Positions 1 to 5,673 of a DNA stretch of 15,807 nucleotides are shown here, in pieces. The stretch is from Bacillota bacterium (GTDB lineage Bacteria > Bacillota > Clostridia > Oscillospirales > Oscillospiraceae). A program made the position numbers and the translations under genes. Within the stretch, counting starts at the first letter, position 1. Each line of letters begins with the position of its first letter. The stretch is from NCBI GenBank assembly GCA_023395775.1, contig JAEWYA010000066.1, positions 1 through 15,807 on the forward strand. The letters run 5' to 3'. Below the pieces are notes generated by a model. The model worked only from the letters and a program-made list of their open reading frames with translations. It searched no databases and was not told where the DNA came from.

Positions 1-560
1 AGCCAGGACAGGGGCATGGCCACCGCCAGTTCCACCGCCGCGCCGAAGGACAGGGAATCATCCCCCGCGGCGGCCGGCGCTCCACTGCCGAAGATCACGC
101 GGCACAAAATCACGGTCAGCACCAGCAGCGCCGCCATGGCAATCCGGTTGACCCAGCCAAGATTCGTAAGACCAATCAGAATCCACACCACGATCAGCCC
201 GCCGCTCACCACGGCCCAGAGCCTGAAGCTGCCGCCGATGCCTCCGGCGGAGACGGCCCCGTCATAGATCATGATTGCGGTCCAGCCCACCAGCTGCAGC
301 ACGTTTAAAAACGCGAACAGCACGCCGCCTTTCCGACCGAAGCTCAGCTTCACGGTTTCCATGGCGGAAAGGCCGGTTTTGCCGCCGATCAGTCCCGCAA
401 GATACAGAAGTGTGCATCCGATCAGGTGGCCAAGCAGGATGGCCGCCAGTCCCTTTCCAAAACCCAGAGGAGCAAAATAGGTACCCGTCAGAATCTCCGC
501 GATGGAGACCCCGGCCCCAAACCAAATCAGGCCGTTTTGAAACACGGAGGTCTTTTTCAT
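1..560 (-). CDS. cytX: CytX-like hydroxymethylpyrimidine permease (partial, 3' end beyond window)
   Basis: This is the first ~186 residues of an NCS1-family (nucleobase:cation symporter) membrane protein, truncated by the window start. The N-terminus has an F-G-A-G-x-S-I-A-E-I pattern at about residues 14-23, typical of transmembrane helix 1 in cytosine/hydroxymethylpyrimidine permeases. Hydrophobic segments follow at about 37-58, 84-105, 110-135 and 140-158. The start ATG at 560 has an AGGAGG ribosome-binding site upstream and overlaps the thiD stop by four bases (ATGA), which indicates translational coupling. The position directly after thiD and downstream of a TPP riboswitch points to import of the pyrimidine precursor HMP instead of cytosine. 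That substrate call is inference from context and the known CytX family. A general cytosine permease is the alternative. Confidence 0.8.
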   Translation of the reverse strand, partial: MKKTSVFQNGLIWFGAGVSIAEILTGTYFAPLGFGKGLAAILLGHLIGCTLLYLAGLIGGKTGLSAMETVKLSFGRKGGVLFAFLNVLQLVGWTAIMIYDGAVSAGGIGGSFRLWAVVSGGLIVVWILIGLTNLGWVNRIAMAALLVLTVILCRVIFGSGAPAAAGDDSLSFGAAVELAVAMPLSW

Positions 561-1366
561 CTTGCCGCCTCCTCTTTGTATTCCGGCTTGATGTCAAAGG
601 CGTGGTCCATGGGCCCGGATCCGTGCCCCAAATTCAGCATGGCCCCCAGCGCGCCGGAGAGATAGGTCTTGGCCCGCTCCACGCTGTCTTCCAGGGAAAA
701 GCCCTTGGCGAGATTCGCCGCGATGGCGCTGGAGAGGGTGCAGCCGGTGCCGTGGGTGTTTGGATTGTCAATGCGGTGTCCCTGAAACCAACGGCTTCCG
801 CTTTTTTGCCAAAGGAGGTCGTTGGCGTCGTTGACCCTGTGTCCGCCCTTCAGCAGCACGGCGCAGCCATACTGCTCGCCGATGGCCCTGGCCGCCGTCT
901 CCATCTCCGCCGGAGAGGTAATGGCAAGGCCGCTCAAAAGCTCTGCTTCCGGAATGTTGGGCGTAATGACCCGGGCCAGAGGCAGAAGCTGGCTTTTCAG
1001 CGCATCCATGGCATCTTCCCGCAGCAGCCGGTCGCCGGAGGTGGCGACCATCACAGGGTCCACCACCACACATTTTGCTCCGTACTGCCGCAGCTTCTTG
1101 GCGATTACCTCGATCAGCTCCGCAGAGGAGACCATGCCGGTCTTCACCGCGTCGGGGGGAATGTCGGTGAAGACCGCGTCCAGCTGCGCCTCCAAAAAGG
1201 CGGGCGGGACCTCCAGAATGTCTTTGACGCCGGTAGTGTTCTGGGCGACCAGAGCCGTGACAGCGCTCATGGCATATACGCCATTCACTGTCATGGTTTT
1301 CAGGTCTGCCTGGATGCCGGCGCCTCCGCTGGGATCAGTCCCAGCGATTGTCAATGCTGTTCTCAT
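557..1366 (-). CDS. thiD: Hydroxymethylpyrimidine / phosphomethylpyrimidine kinase ThiD
   Basis: ThiD phosphorylates hydroxymethylpyrimidine twice to give HMP pyrophosphate, the pyrimidine half of thiamine. The 269-residue protein has normal family length and a ribokinase fold. Visible motifs are the N-terminal A-G-T-D-P-S-G-G-A-G-I-Q substrate region (residues 8-19), D-P-V-M-V-A (103-108), T-P-N-x-x-E (135-140), L-K-G-G-H (172-176) and the anion-hole/catalytic T-H-G-T-G-C with Cys209. A conserved H-G-S-G-P lies near the C-terminus (249-253). I chose the ATG at 1366 because a GAAAGGAGA ribosome-binding site sits just upstream and homology begins there; an in-frame ATG at 1414 would add 16 unlikely residues. 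It overlaps the permease gene by four bases. It lies 306 nt downstream of thiE, across a repeat-rich gap, and no clear separate promoter is visible, so it is probably co-transcribed with thiE. Confidence 0.95.
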   Translation of the reverse strand: MRTALTIAGTDPSGGAGIQADLKTMTVNGVYAMSAVTALVAQNTTGVKDILEVPPAFLEAQLDAVFTDIPPDAVKTGMVSSAELIEVIAKKLRQYGAKCVVVDPVMVATSGDRLLREDAMDALKSQLLPLARVITPNIPEAELLSGLAITSPAEMETAARAIGEQYGCAVLLKGGHRVNDANDLLWQKSGSRWFQGHRIDNPNTHGTGCTLSSAIAANLAKGFSLEDSVERAKTYLSGALGAMLNLGHGSGPMDHAFDIKPEYKEEAAR

Positions 1367-1436
1367 TAAGTTCTCCTTTCGTTTGTCAGCCATTGATTTT
1401 ATAAGACGACGCAAGGTGGTGCCCCCAATGCGCCGT

Positions 1437-1672
1437 CGGAAATTCTCTGCCCCGCTCCGTTTCCCGCTTTGCGGAAAACTACGCTTGGTAGAGAATTTCC
1501 TCCGTTTCCGTGCGAAGCGGGGCTTCGCACGGTTCAGGACGGGGGATGCGGGGGATGAAACTTTGCTCCGCTCCGTTTCCCCCCTTTGCGGAAAACTGCG
1601 CCGGGCAGAGAATTTCCTCCGTTTCCACGCGAAGCGGAGCTTCGCACGGTTCAGGACGGGGATGCGGGGGAC
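1437..1672. repeat. Diverged ~110-bp tandem repeat with internal inverted repeats
   Basis: Two similar units lie head to tail in the thiE-thiD gap, roughly 1451-1558 and 1566-1672. They share the blocks GCTCCGTTTCC, TTTGCGGAAAACT, AGAGAATTTCCTCCGTTTCC, GCTTCGCACGGTTCAGGACG and GGATGCGGGGGA, with scattered substitutions between them. Each unit has a short hairpin (GCGAAGC...GCTTCGC). The 11-mer GGAAATTCTCT at 1439-1449 is the exact reverse complement of AGAGAATTTCC at 1490-1500 and again of the same block near 1608-1618, so large foldback structures are possible. No protein is convincing here. The best reading is a dispersed intergenic repeat family, either a palindromic/MITE-like element or an mRNA-processing element. 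Confidence 0.8.
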
Positions 1673-2311
1673 TCAGCGGGCGATTTGCTCCGACAGGGCC
1701 AGCATCTGCCGCGCGGCGGCCTTCACGTTGTCTTGGGCAAAGAGAGCGGAAACCACCGCCACGCCGGAAAGTCCGCAGCCGGAAAGCTGGGAGATGTTGT
1801 CCGCCTTGATGCCGCCGATGGCGACGACGGGAATGCTCACAGCGGCCGTGACGGCTCGGATCATCTCCTTGGAGAGGGGCTTTGCCTCAGCTTTGGTATG
1901 GGAGGAGAAAGCGGCCCCGACGCCCAGGTAATCCGCGCCTGCGGCCTGAGCGGCCAGCGCCTCGGCCACATTATGGACGGAGACGCCGACGATCTTGCCG
2001 GGGCCCAGGGCGGCGCGGGCTTTCACTGCGGCCATGTCCTCCTGCCCCACGTGGACGCCGTCCGCGCCGGAGGCCAGAGCAATCTCCACGCTGTCGTTGA
2101 TAATGCTGACGGCGCCAAGTTTTTTGCACAAGGGTACGAACCACCGGGCCTCCGCCAGAAACGCCTCATCGTCCAGCGCCTTCTCCCGGAGCTGCACGAT
2201 CCCCGCGCCGCCGGCAATCGCGTCCGCCACCTGCGCCTCCAAGTCTTTGCCGTTCAGCCAGGCGCGGTCCGTGACGGCGTACAGCCGGAAACAATCCCGC
2301 TTCAATTCCAT
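1673..2311 (-). CDS. thiE: Thiamine-phosphate synthase ThiE
   Basis: ThiE joins HMP pyrophosphate and hydroxyethylthiazole phosphate to form thiamine phosphate. The 212-residue TIM-barrel protein is of normal length. Motifs seen are R-L-Y-A-V-T-D (9-15), V-Q-L-R-E-K (39-44), I-I-N-D (70-73), G-V-H-V-G-Q-E-D-M (85-93), Y-L-G-V-G-A (128-133) and A-I-G-G-I (164-168). Residue 74 is Ser where many ThiE proteins have Arg or Asn after I-N-D. The ATG at 2311 is supported by a GAAGGAG ribosome-binding site nine bases upstream; a longer frame up to 2413 would run back into the TPP riboswitch and its terminator and is rejected. It is first gene of the leftward transcript and should be repressed by thiamine pyrophosphate through the upstream riboswitch. 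Confidence 0.95.
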   Translation of the reverse strand: MELKRDCFRLYAVTDRAWLNGKDLEAQVADAIAGGAGIVQLREKALDDEAFLAEARWFVPLCKKLGAVSIINDSVEIALASGADGVHVGQEDMAAVKARAALGPGKIVGVSVHNVAEALAAQAAGADYLGVGAAFSSHTKAEAKPLSKEMIRAVTAAVSIPVVAIGGIKADNISQLSGCGLSGVAVVSALFAQDNVKAAARQMLALSEQIAR

Positions 2312-2336
2312 GAACAACACTCCTTCAGATTTACAC

Positions 2337-2375
2337 AAAAAAATCCGCAGACATTCCAATGTGGAATCTCTGCGG
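2337..2375 (-). terminator. Riboswitch-controlled intrinsic terminator before thiE
   Basis: On the minus strand a hairpin (2375 to 2345) with outer stem CCGCAGA/TCTGCGG and inner stem ATTCCA/TGGAAT is followed by a run of U (2344 to 2337). It sits between the TPP aptamer and the thiE ribosome-binding site, the standard layout of a transcription-terminating OFF switch. Confidence 0.88.
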
Positions 2376-2390
2376 CGAAGCTCGCGGTAT

Positions 2391-2473
2391 TTCCCTACGT
2401 TGGCATGATCCAAATCAGGTCATGGGTCGGGGCCTTTCAGCCCCCTCTCAGCCCGCGAATCAGCGGACTCCCC
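2391..2473 (-). promoter_or_regulatory. TPP riboswitch (THI element) controlling thiE-thiD-cytX
   Basis: Read on the minus strand, the stretch contains the conserved THI-element blocks in order: GGGGAGTC, GCTGAGAG, GACCC, CCTGATTTGGATCATGCC and AACGTAGGGA. Spacing fits the TPP aptamer fold. An intrinsic terminator follows immediately, so bound thiamine pyrophosphate should end transcription before thiE. Confidence 0.95.
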
Positions 2474-2490
2474 TCTTTATTTGTAGAATT

Positions 2491-2519
2491 ATCATACGCC
2501 TTTATTCTTTAAAATGCAA
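2491..2519 (-). promoter_or_regulatory. Promoter of thiE-thiD-cytX transcript
   Basis: On the minus strand TTGCAT (2519-2514), a 17-nt spacer and TATGAT (2496-2491) form a good sigma-A-type promoter, placing the transcript start just before the TPP aptamer. Confidence 0.78.
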
Positions 2520-2536
2520 CTGTTTTTTGCGGCCTC

Positions 2537-2565
2537 TTGACAATTTTCGCGGAGAATGGTATTAT
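2537..2565 (+). promoter_or_regulatory. Promoter of thiW-thiM transcript
   Basis: A perfect TTGACA at 2537-2542, a 17-nt spacer and TATTAT at 2560-2565 give a strong sigma-A-type promoter, with transcription expected to begin near 2572, just before the plus-strand TPP aptamer. Its -35 lies only about 18 bases from the -35 of the divergent promoter. Confidence 0.85.
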
Positions 2566-2575
2566 ATCGCAAAAA

Positions 2576-2655
2576 CAGGGGAGCCGAAAGGCTGAGAGGA
2601 AGCTGCACGCTTCGACCCGCGAACCTGATTTGGGTAATGCCAACGTAGGGAGCAA
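2576..2655 (+). promoter_or_regulatory. TPP riboswitch (THI element) controlling thiW-thiM
   Basis: The plus strand shows GGGGAGCC, GCTGAGAGG, GACCC, ACCTGATTTGGGTAATGCC and AACGTAGGGA in the order and spacing of a THI element. A GC-rich hairpin with a U-rich tail follows, so it is predicted to be a transcriptional OFF switch for thiazole uptake and salvage. Confidence 0.95.
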
Positions 2656-2665
2656 GAGGGATTTA

Positions 2666-2699
2666 GCGGAGGCGTGCCCACGCCCCCGCTTTTTATTTT
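2666..2699 (+). terminator. Riboswitch-controlled intrinsic terminator before thiW
   Basis: GCGGaGGCGTG pairs with CACGCCcCCGC (2666-2689, one A-C mismatch) and is followed by TTTTTATTTT. It lies ten bases after the TPP aptamer. Confidence 0.9.
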
Positions 2700-2925
2700 G
2701 CAGACTGCGGAGAGGAGATGGCGAATACGGCGCCCGGTCAGACCGGGAGCGGAAGCGGGGGAGCTCCCGGGTTCCGTGCCGGAGACAAGAGAATATGCAG
2801 CGATGGGAAGCCGTGTTCCGGCGTGAGAGGAGGCCAGTGAGCCTCGACCGAAGAGGCGGGGGACGACGGTCCGCCGTCTCATCCTCGCAAGGGGAAGCTG
2901 CGTGTTTCTCCCTGCCATTAAAAGA
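2700..2925 (+). promoter_or_regulatory. GC-rich multi-hairpin leader between riboswitch terminator and thiW (unrecognised RNA)
   Basis: This ~225-nt non-coding stretch of the thiW mRNA contains several strong helices: CCCGGT/ACCGGG (2733-2747), CGGAA/TTCCG (2750-2776) around a GGGAGCTCCC palindrome, GCCGGA/TCCGGC (2778-2822) and GAGGC/GCCTC (2830-2845). A 9-bp long-range helix can join 2715-2723 with 2872-2880 and enclose all of them. That helix competes with a local hairpin, GACGG-TCCG-CCGTC at 2865-2878. A further bulged hairpin (2890-2913) sits just before the thiW ribosome-binding site. Open frames through it do not look like protein. I do not recognise the family; whether it senses anything is unknown. 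Confidence 0.55.
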
Positions 2926-2939
2926 AGGAGTCCTTTCTG

Positions 2940-3461
2940 ATGAAACAAAAAAGTACTGTAAAAAAGCTGGCGCTGGCCGGTGTGCTGTGCGCTGTGGCCG
3001 TGGTGGGCAGTCTCTTCTCTTTTCCCGTGCTGGGCAGCAAGTGCGCCCCGGTGCAGCACATGGTCAACATAATCTGCGCTGTGTTCCTTGGCCCATGGTA
3101 CGGCGTGGCTGTGGCGTTTGTGGCAAGCCTTTTGCGGAACCTCTTGGGGATTGGCAGTCTGATGGCCTTTCCCGGCAGCATGTGCGGCGCACTGCTATGC
3201 GGCGTTGTATTCTGGAAGTCGAAGAACCTGCCCGCCACGCTGGCGGGCGAGGTGTTCGGCACCGGCGTGATCGGTGGACTTTGCGCCTATCCCATTGCCA
3301 CGATGTTTATGGACGTGGACGCCGCCGCGGTGGCGTTCTACGCATATATCATTCCGTTTTTGATCTCCACCGCCGCCGGGTCCGTTCTGGCGGGGGTGCT
3401 GGTGTTTGCCCTGCAAAAATCCGGCGCGCTGAATTCTATGCGCGCCACACTGGAGAGTTGA
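2940..3461 (+). CDS. thiW: ThiW, ECF-transporter S component for hydroxyethylthiazole
   Basis: ThiW is the substrate-binding membrane subunit of an energy-coupling-factor importer for the thiazole precursor of thiamine. The 173-residue protein is almost wholly hydrophobic with five to six membrane segments (about 9-30, 40-70, 78-92, 99-122, 128-158). The V-G-S-L-F-S-F-P-V-L-G-S-K-C-A-P-x-Q-H block (22-40) and the following L-G-P-W-Y-G segment are characteristic of the family. The ATG at 2940 has an AAGAAGGAG ribosome-binding site nine bases upstream. thiM begins one base after its stop, which strongly supports the thiazole role. No ATPase or T subunit of the ECF module is in this window, so it must share a module encoded elsewhere; that is inference from the known group II ECF arrangement. 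Confidence 0.92.
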   Translation: MKQKSTVKKLALAGVLCAVAVVGSLFSFPVLGSKCAPVQHMVNIICAVFLGPWYGVAVAFVASLLRNLLGIGSLMAFPGSMCGALLCGVVFWKSKNLPATLAGEVFGTGVIGGLCAYPIATMFMDVDAAAVAFYAYIIPFLISTAAGSVLAGVLVFALQKSGALNSMRATLES

Positions 3462-3462
3462 T

Positions 3463-4266
3463 ATGCTGCCCTTTGACCGCCTGGACGAGCTGCGAAAGAC
3501 CCGGCCTTTGATCCATTGCATTGCCAATCTGGTCTCCGCCAACGACTGTGCCAATGTGCTGCTTGCGGCGGGGGCCTCTCCCATGATGGCTCAGGCCCCG
3601 GATGAGATGGAGGAGATCGCCGCCATCTCCTCCGCCACCGTGCTGAATACCGGTACGCCCGATGGGGAGAAATTCACGGCCTGCCGACTTTGCGGCGGTT
3701 TTGCCGCGAAAAACCAGCCGGTGGTGCTGGACCCGGTGGGCGTGGGCGCGTCGGTATGGCGGCTGAAAGAGACGGAGAAACTGCTGGGGACCTTTTCCCC
3801 CTCCGTCATTCGGGTGAACCTTGGGGAAGCCCGGGCGCTGCTGCACCGCTCCGGAGGAGAACAGGGCGTGGATTCTATTGTCGGCGCGTCCCCGGCAGCG
3901 CGTCTGGACTGTGCCCGGGCGCTGGCGCTGGAACGCGGGACCGTAGTGCTGCTCTCCGGTCCGGAGGACGTCGTCACCGACGGGGCGCGGGTCTGCCGCG
4001 TTCTCGGCGGCAGTGCATGGATGGCCCGCGTCACCGGAACGGGGTGTATGCTGTCCGTCTTATGCGGAGCGTTTGCCGCCGTGGAACCGGATCTATTTCT
4101 GGCCGCGTCACTGGCCTCCGCTTTTTGGAAGTCCTGCGCTGTAAAGGCGAAGAGTGCGCTGGTTTCCGGACAGGGCGCAGGGGCGTTCCGCTCCGCGCTG
4201 ATGGATGCGGCCTCCACACTTGAGATGGGGGAGTTTGTCCGTCTTACCCGGGCGGAGATGCTTTAA
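3463..4266 (+). CDS. thiM: Hydroxyethylthiazole kinase ThiM
   Basis: ThiM phosphorylates 4-methyl-5-(2-hydroxyethyl)thiazole so that ThiE can use it. The 267-residue ribokinase-fold protein is full length. Seen are the N-terminal I-H-C-I-A-N-x-V-x-x-N-x-x-A-N pattern (17-31), A-G-A-S-P-M-M-A (36-43), V-L-D-P-V-G-V-G-A-S (88-97), the N-x-x-E element (119-122) and T-G-T-G-C with catalytic Cys195. It follows thiW by one base and is the last gene of the rightward transcript. No typical terminator with a U tract follows on the plus strand; only hairpins lacking one are present (4324-4424). Confidence 0.95.
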   Translation: MLPFDRLDELRKTRPLIHCIANLVSANDCANVLLAAGASPMMAQAPDEMEEIAAISSATVLNTGTPDGEKFTACRLCGGFAAKNQPVVLDPVGVGASVWRLKETEKLLGTFSPSVIRVNLGEARALLHRSGGEQGVDSIVGASPAARLDCARALALERGTVVLLSGPEDVVTDGARVCRVLGGSAWMARVTGTGCMLSVLCGAFAAVEPDLFLAASLASAFWKSCAVKAKSALVSGQGAGAFRSALMDAASTLEMGEFVRLTRAEML

Positions 4267-4315
4267 GGCGGCATTACAGTATATATCCTCTTCGATTGCA
4301 CAGCCCCCTAATAAC

Positions 4316-4358
4316 CGATAAAAGCGCCCGGGAATGTCCTTTGAACATCCCCGGGCGC
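4316..4358 (-). terminator. Strong hairpin, intrinsic terminator in minus orientation
   Basis: GCGCCCGGGaATGT pairs with ACATcCCCGGGCGC around a 7-base loop (4324-4358). On the minus strand it is followed by TTTTATC, on the plus strand by a GC-rich stretch. It therefore reads better as the terminator of leftward transcription (the liv operon) than of thiM, though it could slow both. Confidence 0.6.
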
Positions 4359-4391
4359 GCGCTCTTGGTCTCTCCCGCGCCGAGGCAGATG

Positions 4392-4424
4392 GGACAAGAC
4401 ACGGCTGTCTACCGTGCCTTGTCC
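4392..4424. repeat. Inverted repeat upstream of the transposase remnant
   Basis: GGACAAGaCACGG and CCGTGcCTTGTCC form a 13-bp imperfect inverted repeat with a 7-base loop, 33 bases downstream of the preceding hairpin. It has no U tract in either direction. It could be a second structured element of the thiM 3' region or part of the insertion-sequence boundary; I cannot decide. Confidence 0.5.
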
Positions 4425-4427
4425 GCA

Positions 4428-4945
4428 AATAATATTAGCAAACGAGGAAGTAATCAAGAGGCAGATCAAGGAATGATTCGGGGGAGCGTAGAAGAAACGC
4501 TCAATGGCCTGCTGTGGGCTGAAGCGGAGAAGTTGACCCAGGTAGCGAAGTACGAGCGCAGTGAGAAGTGGCAGGGCTACCGCAGCGGCCATTACAGCCG
4601 GAATCTCACCACCACCTCCGGCGAGGTCACGCTCAATGTACTGCGCCTCAGGGGGAATCACTTTTGAAACAGCGATCATTGAGCGGTATGTGGACGGCAT
4701 CTACCTGCGCCGCAGCTGGGGCGGAGAGTACAAGAATGTGGCAATTCTGGTATCGGGAAGTTTTGGGTGCCGCCGAGGGGATGAAAGAGGACAAGTCCAG
4801 TTGGGTTAGCTTCTTCCAGTGACTCAGAGCCGCGGACTGGACAGCGTCAAACTCGTTGTCGGAGATAAGTGCCAGGGCATGCTGGAGTCCGTGGGCGAAG
4901 TGTTCCCGGACGCCAAATACCAACGCGGCGTGGTTCACTTCTAGA
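4428..4945 (+). pseudogene. Decayed IS256-family (Mutator-type) transposase
   Basis: Pieces of one transposase can be read in order but in different frames. They are A-N-E-E-V-I-K-R-Q-I-K-E (from about 4436), then M-I-R-G-S-V-E-E-T-L-N-G-L-L and K-Y-E-R-S-E-K (to about 4668), F-E-T-A-I-I-E-R-Y (about 4663-4689), V-D-G-I-Y-L-R-R-S-W-G-G-E-Y (4690-4731), E-V-L-G-A-A-E-G-M-K-E-D-K (about 4758-4796) and L-D-S-V-K-L-V-V-G-D-K through K-Y-Q-R-G-V-V-H-F (about 4836-4945). Relative to the family as I remember it, a 1-base deletion lies near 4471. About 70 residues are missing between I-I-E-R-Y and V-D-G-I-Y, some residues are missing after A-I-L-V, and an in-frame TGA stands for Trp at about 4819. 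The C-terminal catalytic half is absent. It cannot encode an active transposase. Confidence 0.88.
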
Positions 4946-4968
4946 AAGTCCGGAAACCTCACTTGAAT

Positions 4969-5673
4969 TCATGCACCCAGATAGGCGTTTTGTACGATGT
5001 CGTTGCCCCGAAGGTTTGCCGCTGTGTCAGACAGCACAATTTTGCCGGTCTCCAGCACATACCCGCGGTCGGCTACTTTCAGCGCCTTATTGGCGTTTTG
5101 CTCCACCACCAAAACAGTAATACCGCTTTTGTTGAGATCGTGAATGACCTTGAAACAGGTATTGACCATGATCGGCATCAATCCCATAGACACTTCATCA
5201 ATCAGCAACAGCTTGGGAGAGAGCGTCAGCGCCCGTCCGATTGCAAGCATCTGCTGCTCGCCGCCGGACATGGTGCTGGCCAACTGTTCCTTACGCTCAC
5301 CCAGTCGGGGGAAGATATCGTAGACCATTTCAATATTTTTTTTCAGCTTTTCTTTATCCTTGGAACTGTATGCACCGATGGCGAGATTCTCCTCCACCGT
5401 CAGGCGACCGAATACATGGCGACCCTCGGGGACGTAGCCGATGCCAAGCTCCGCGCGCTTGTGGGCGGGAATATGGGTGATGTCCTGCCCATCGTAGAGC
5501 ACACTGCCACTTTTGGGCTGCACGAGTCCCATGATGGTCTTAATCAGAGTGCTTTTGCCAGCTCCGTTGGGACCGATGACCGAGACGAGTTCGCCGGTGC
5601 TAACGCTGACGTTGATTCCGTGGAGAACCTCCATCATGCCGTAGGATACAAACAGGTCTTTCACTTCCAGCAT
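4969..5673 (-). CDS. livF: Branched-chain amino acid-type ABC importer ATPase LivF
   Basis: LivF is one of two cytoplasmic ATPases driving a Liv/HAAT-type amino acid importer. The 234-residue protein has a Walker A G-P-N-G-A-G-K-S (34-41), V-P-E-G-R-x-V-F (81-88) of the LivF family, signature M-S-G-G-E-Q-Q (135-141), Walker B L-L-L-I-D-E (155-160) and the LivF-specific V-E-Q-N (190-193). After the catalytic Glu160 the usual P-S-L-G-L-A-P is V-S-M-G-L-M-P, a mild deviation in the D-loop region. Its ATG overlaps the livG stop by one base (TAATG). It is the last gene of the operon; the transposase remnant begins 23 bases beyond its stop. The substrate cannot be read from this subunit. Confidence 0.93.
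   Translation of the reverse strand: MLEVKDLFVSYGMMEVLHGINVSVSTGELVSVIGPNGAGKSTLIKTIMGLVQPKSGSVLYDGQDITHIPAHKRAELGIGYVPEGRHVFGRLTVEENLAIGAYSSKDKEKLKKNIEMVYDIFPRLGERKEQLASTMSGGEQQMLAIGRALTLSPKLLLIDEVSMGLMPIMVNTCFKVIHDLNKSGITVLVVEQNANKALKVADRGYVLETGKIVLSDTAANLRGNDIVQNAYLGA

Noticed and set aside
275..1369. Long plus-strand open frame across thiD
   Set aside because: It is the antisense shadow of thiD and the permease; composition is Arg/Gly/His-rich with no family motif.
1437..1672. CRISPR array
   Set aside because: Only two long, diverged units without short regular repeats and unique spacers; no cas genes nearby.
822..2512. Overlapping long plus-strand frames across thiE and the repeat region
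   Set aside because: GC-rich antisense shadows; the repeated residues in them come from the DNA repeat, not from a repeat protein.
2537..3511. 324-codon plus-strand frame spanning the thiW riboswitch, leader and thiW
   Set aside because: It starts inside the promoter, runs through the TPP aptamer and terminator and is out of frame with thiW.
4316..4424. Purine-riboswitch-like reading of the minus strand near the hairpins
   Set aside because: A short ACCAAGAG-like stretch is present but the other conserved blocks of that aptamer are missing.
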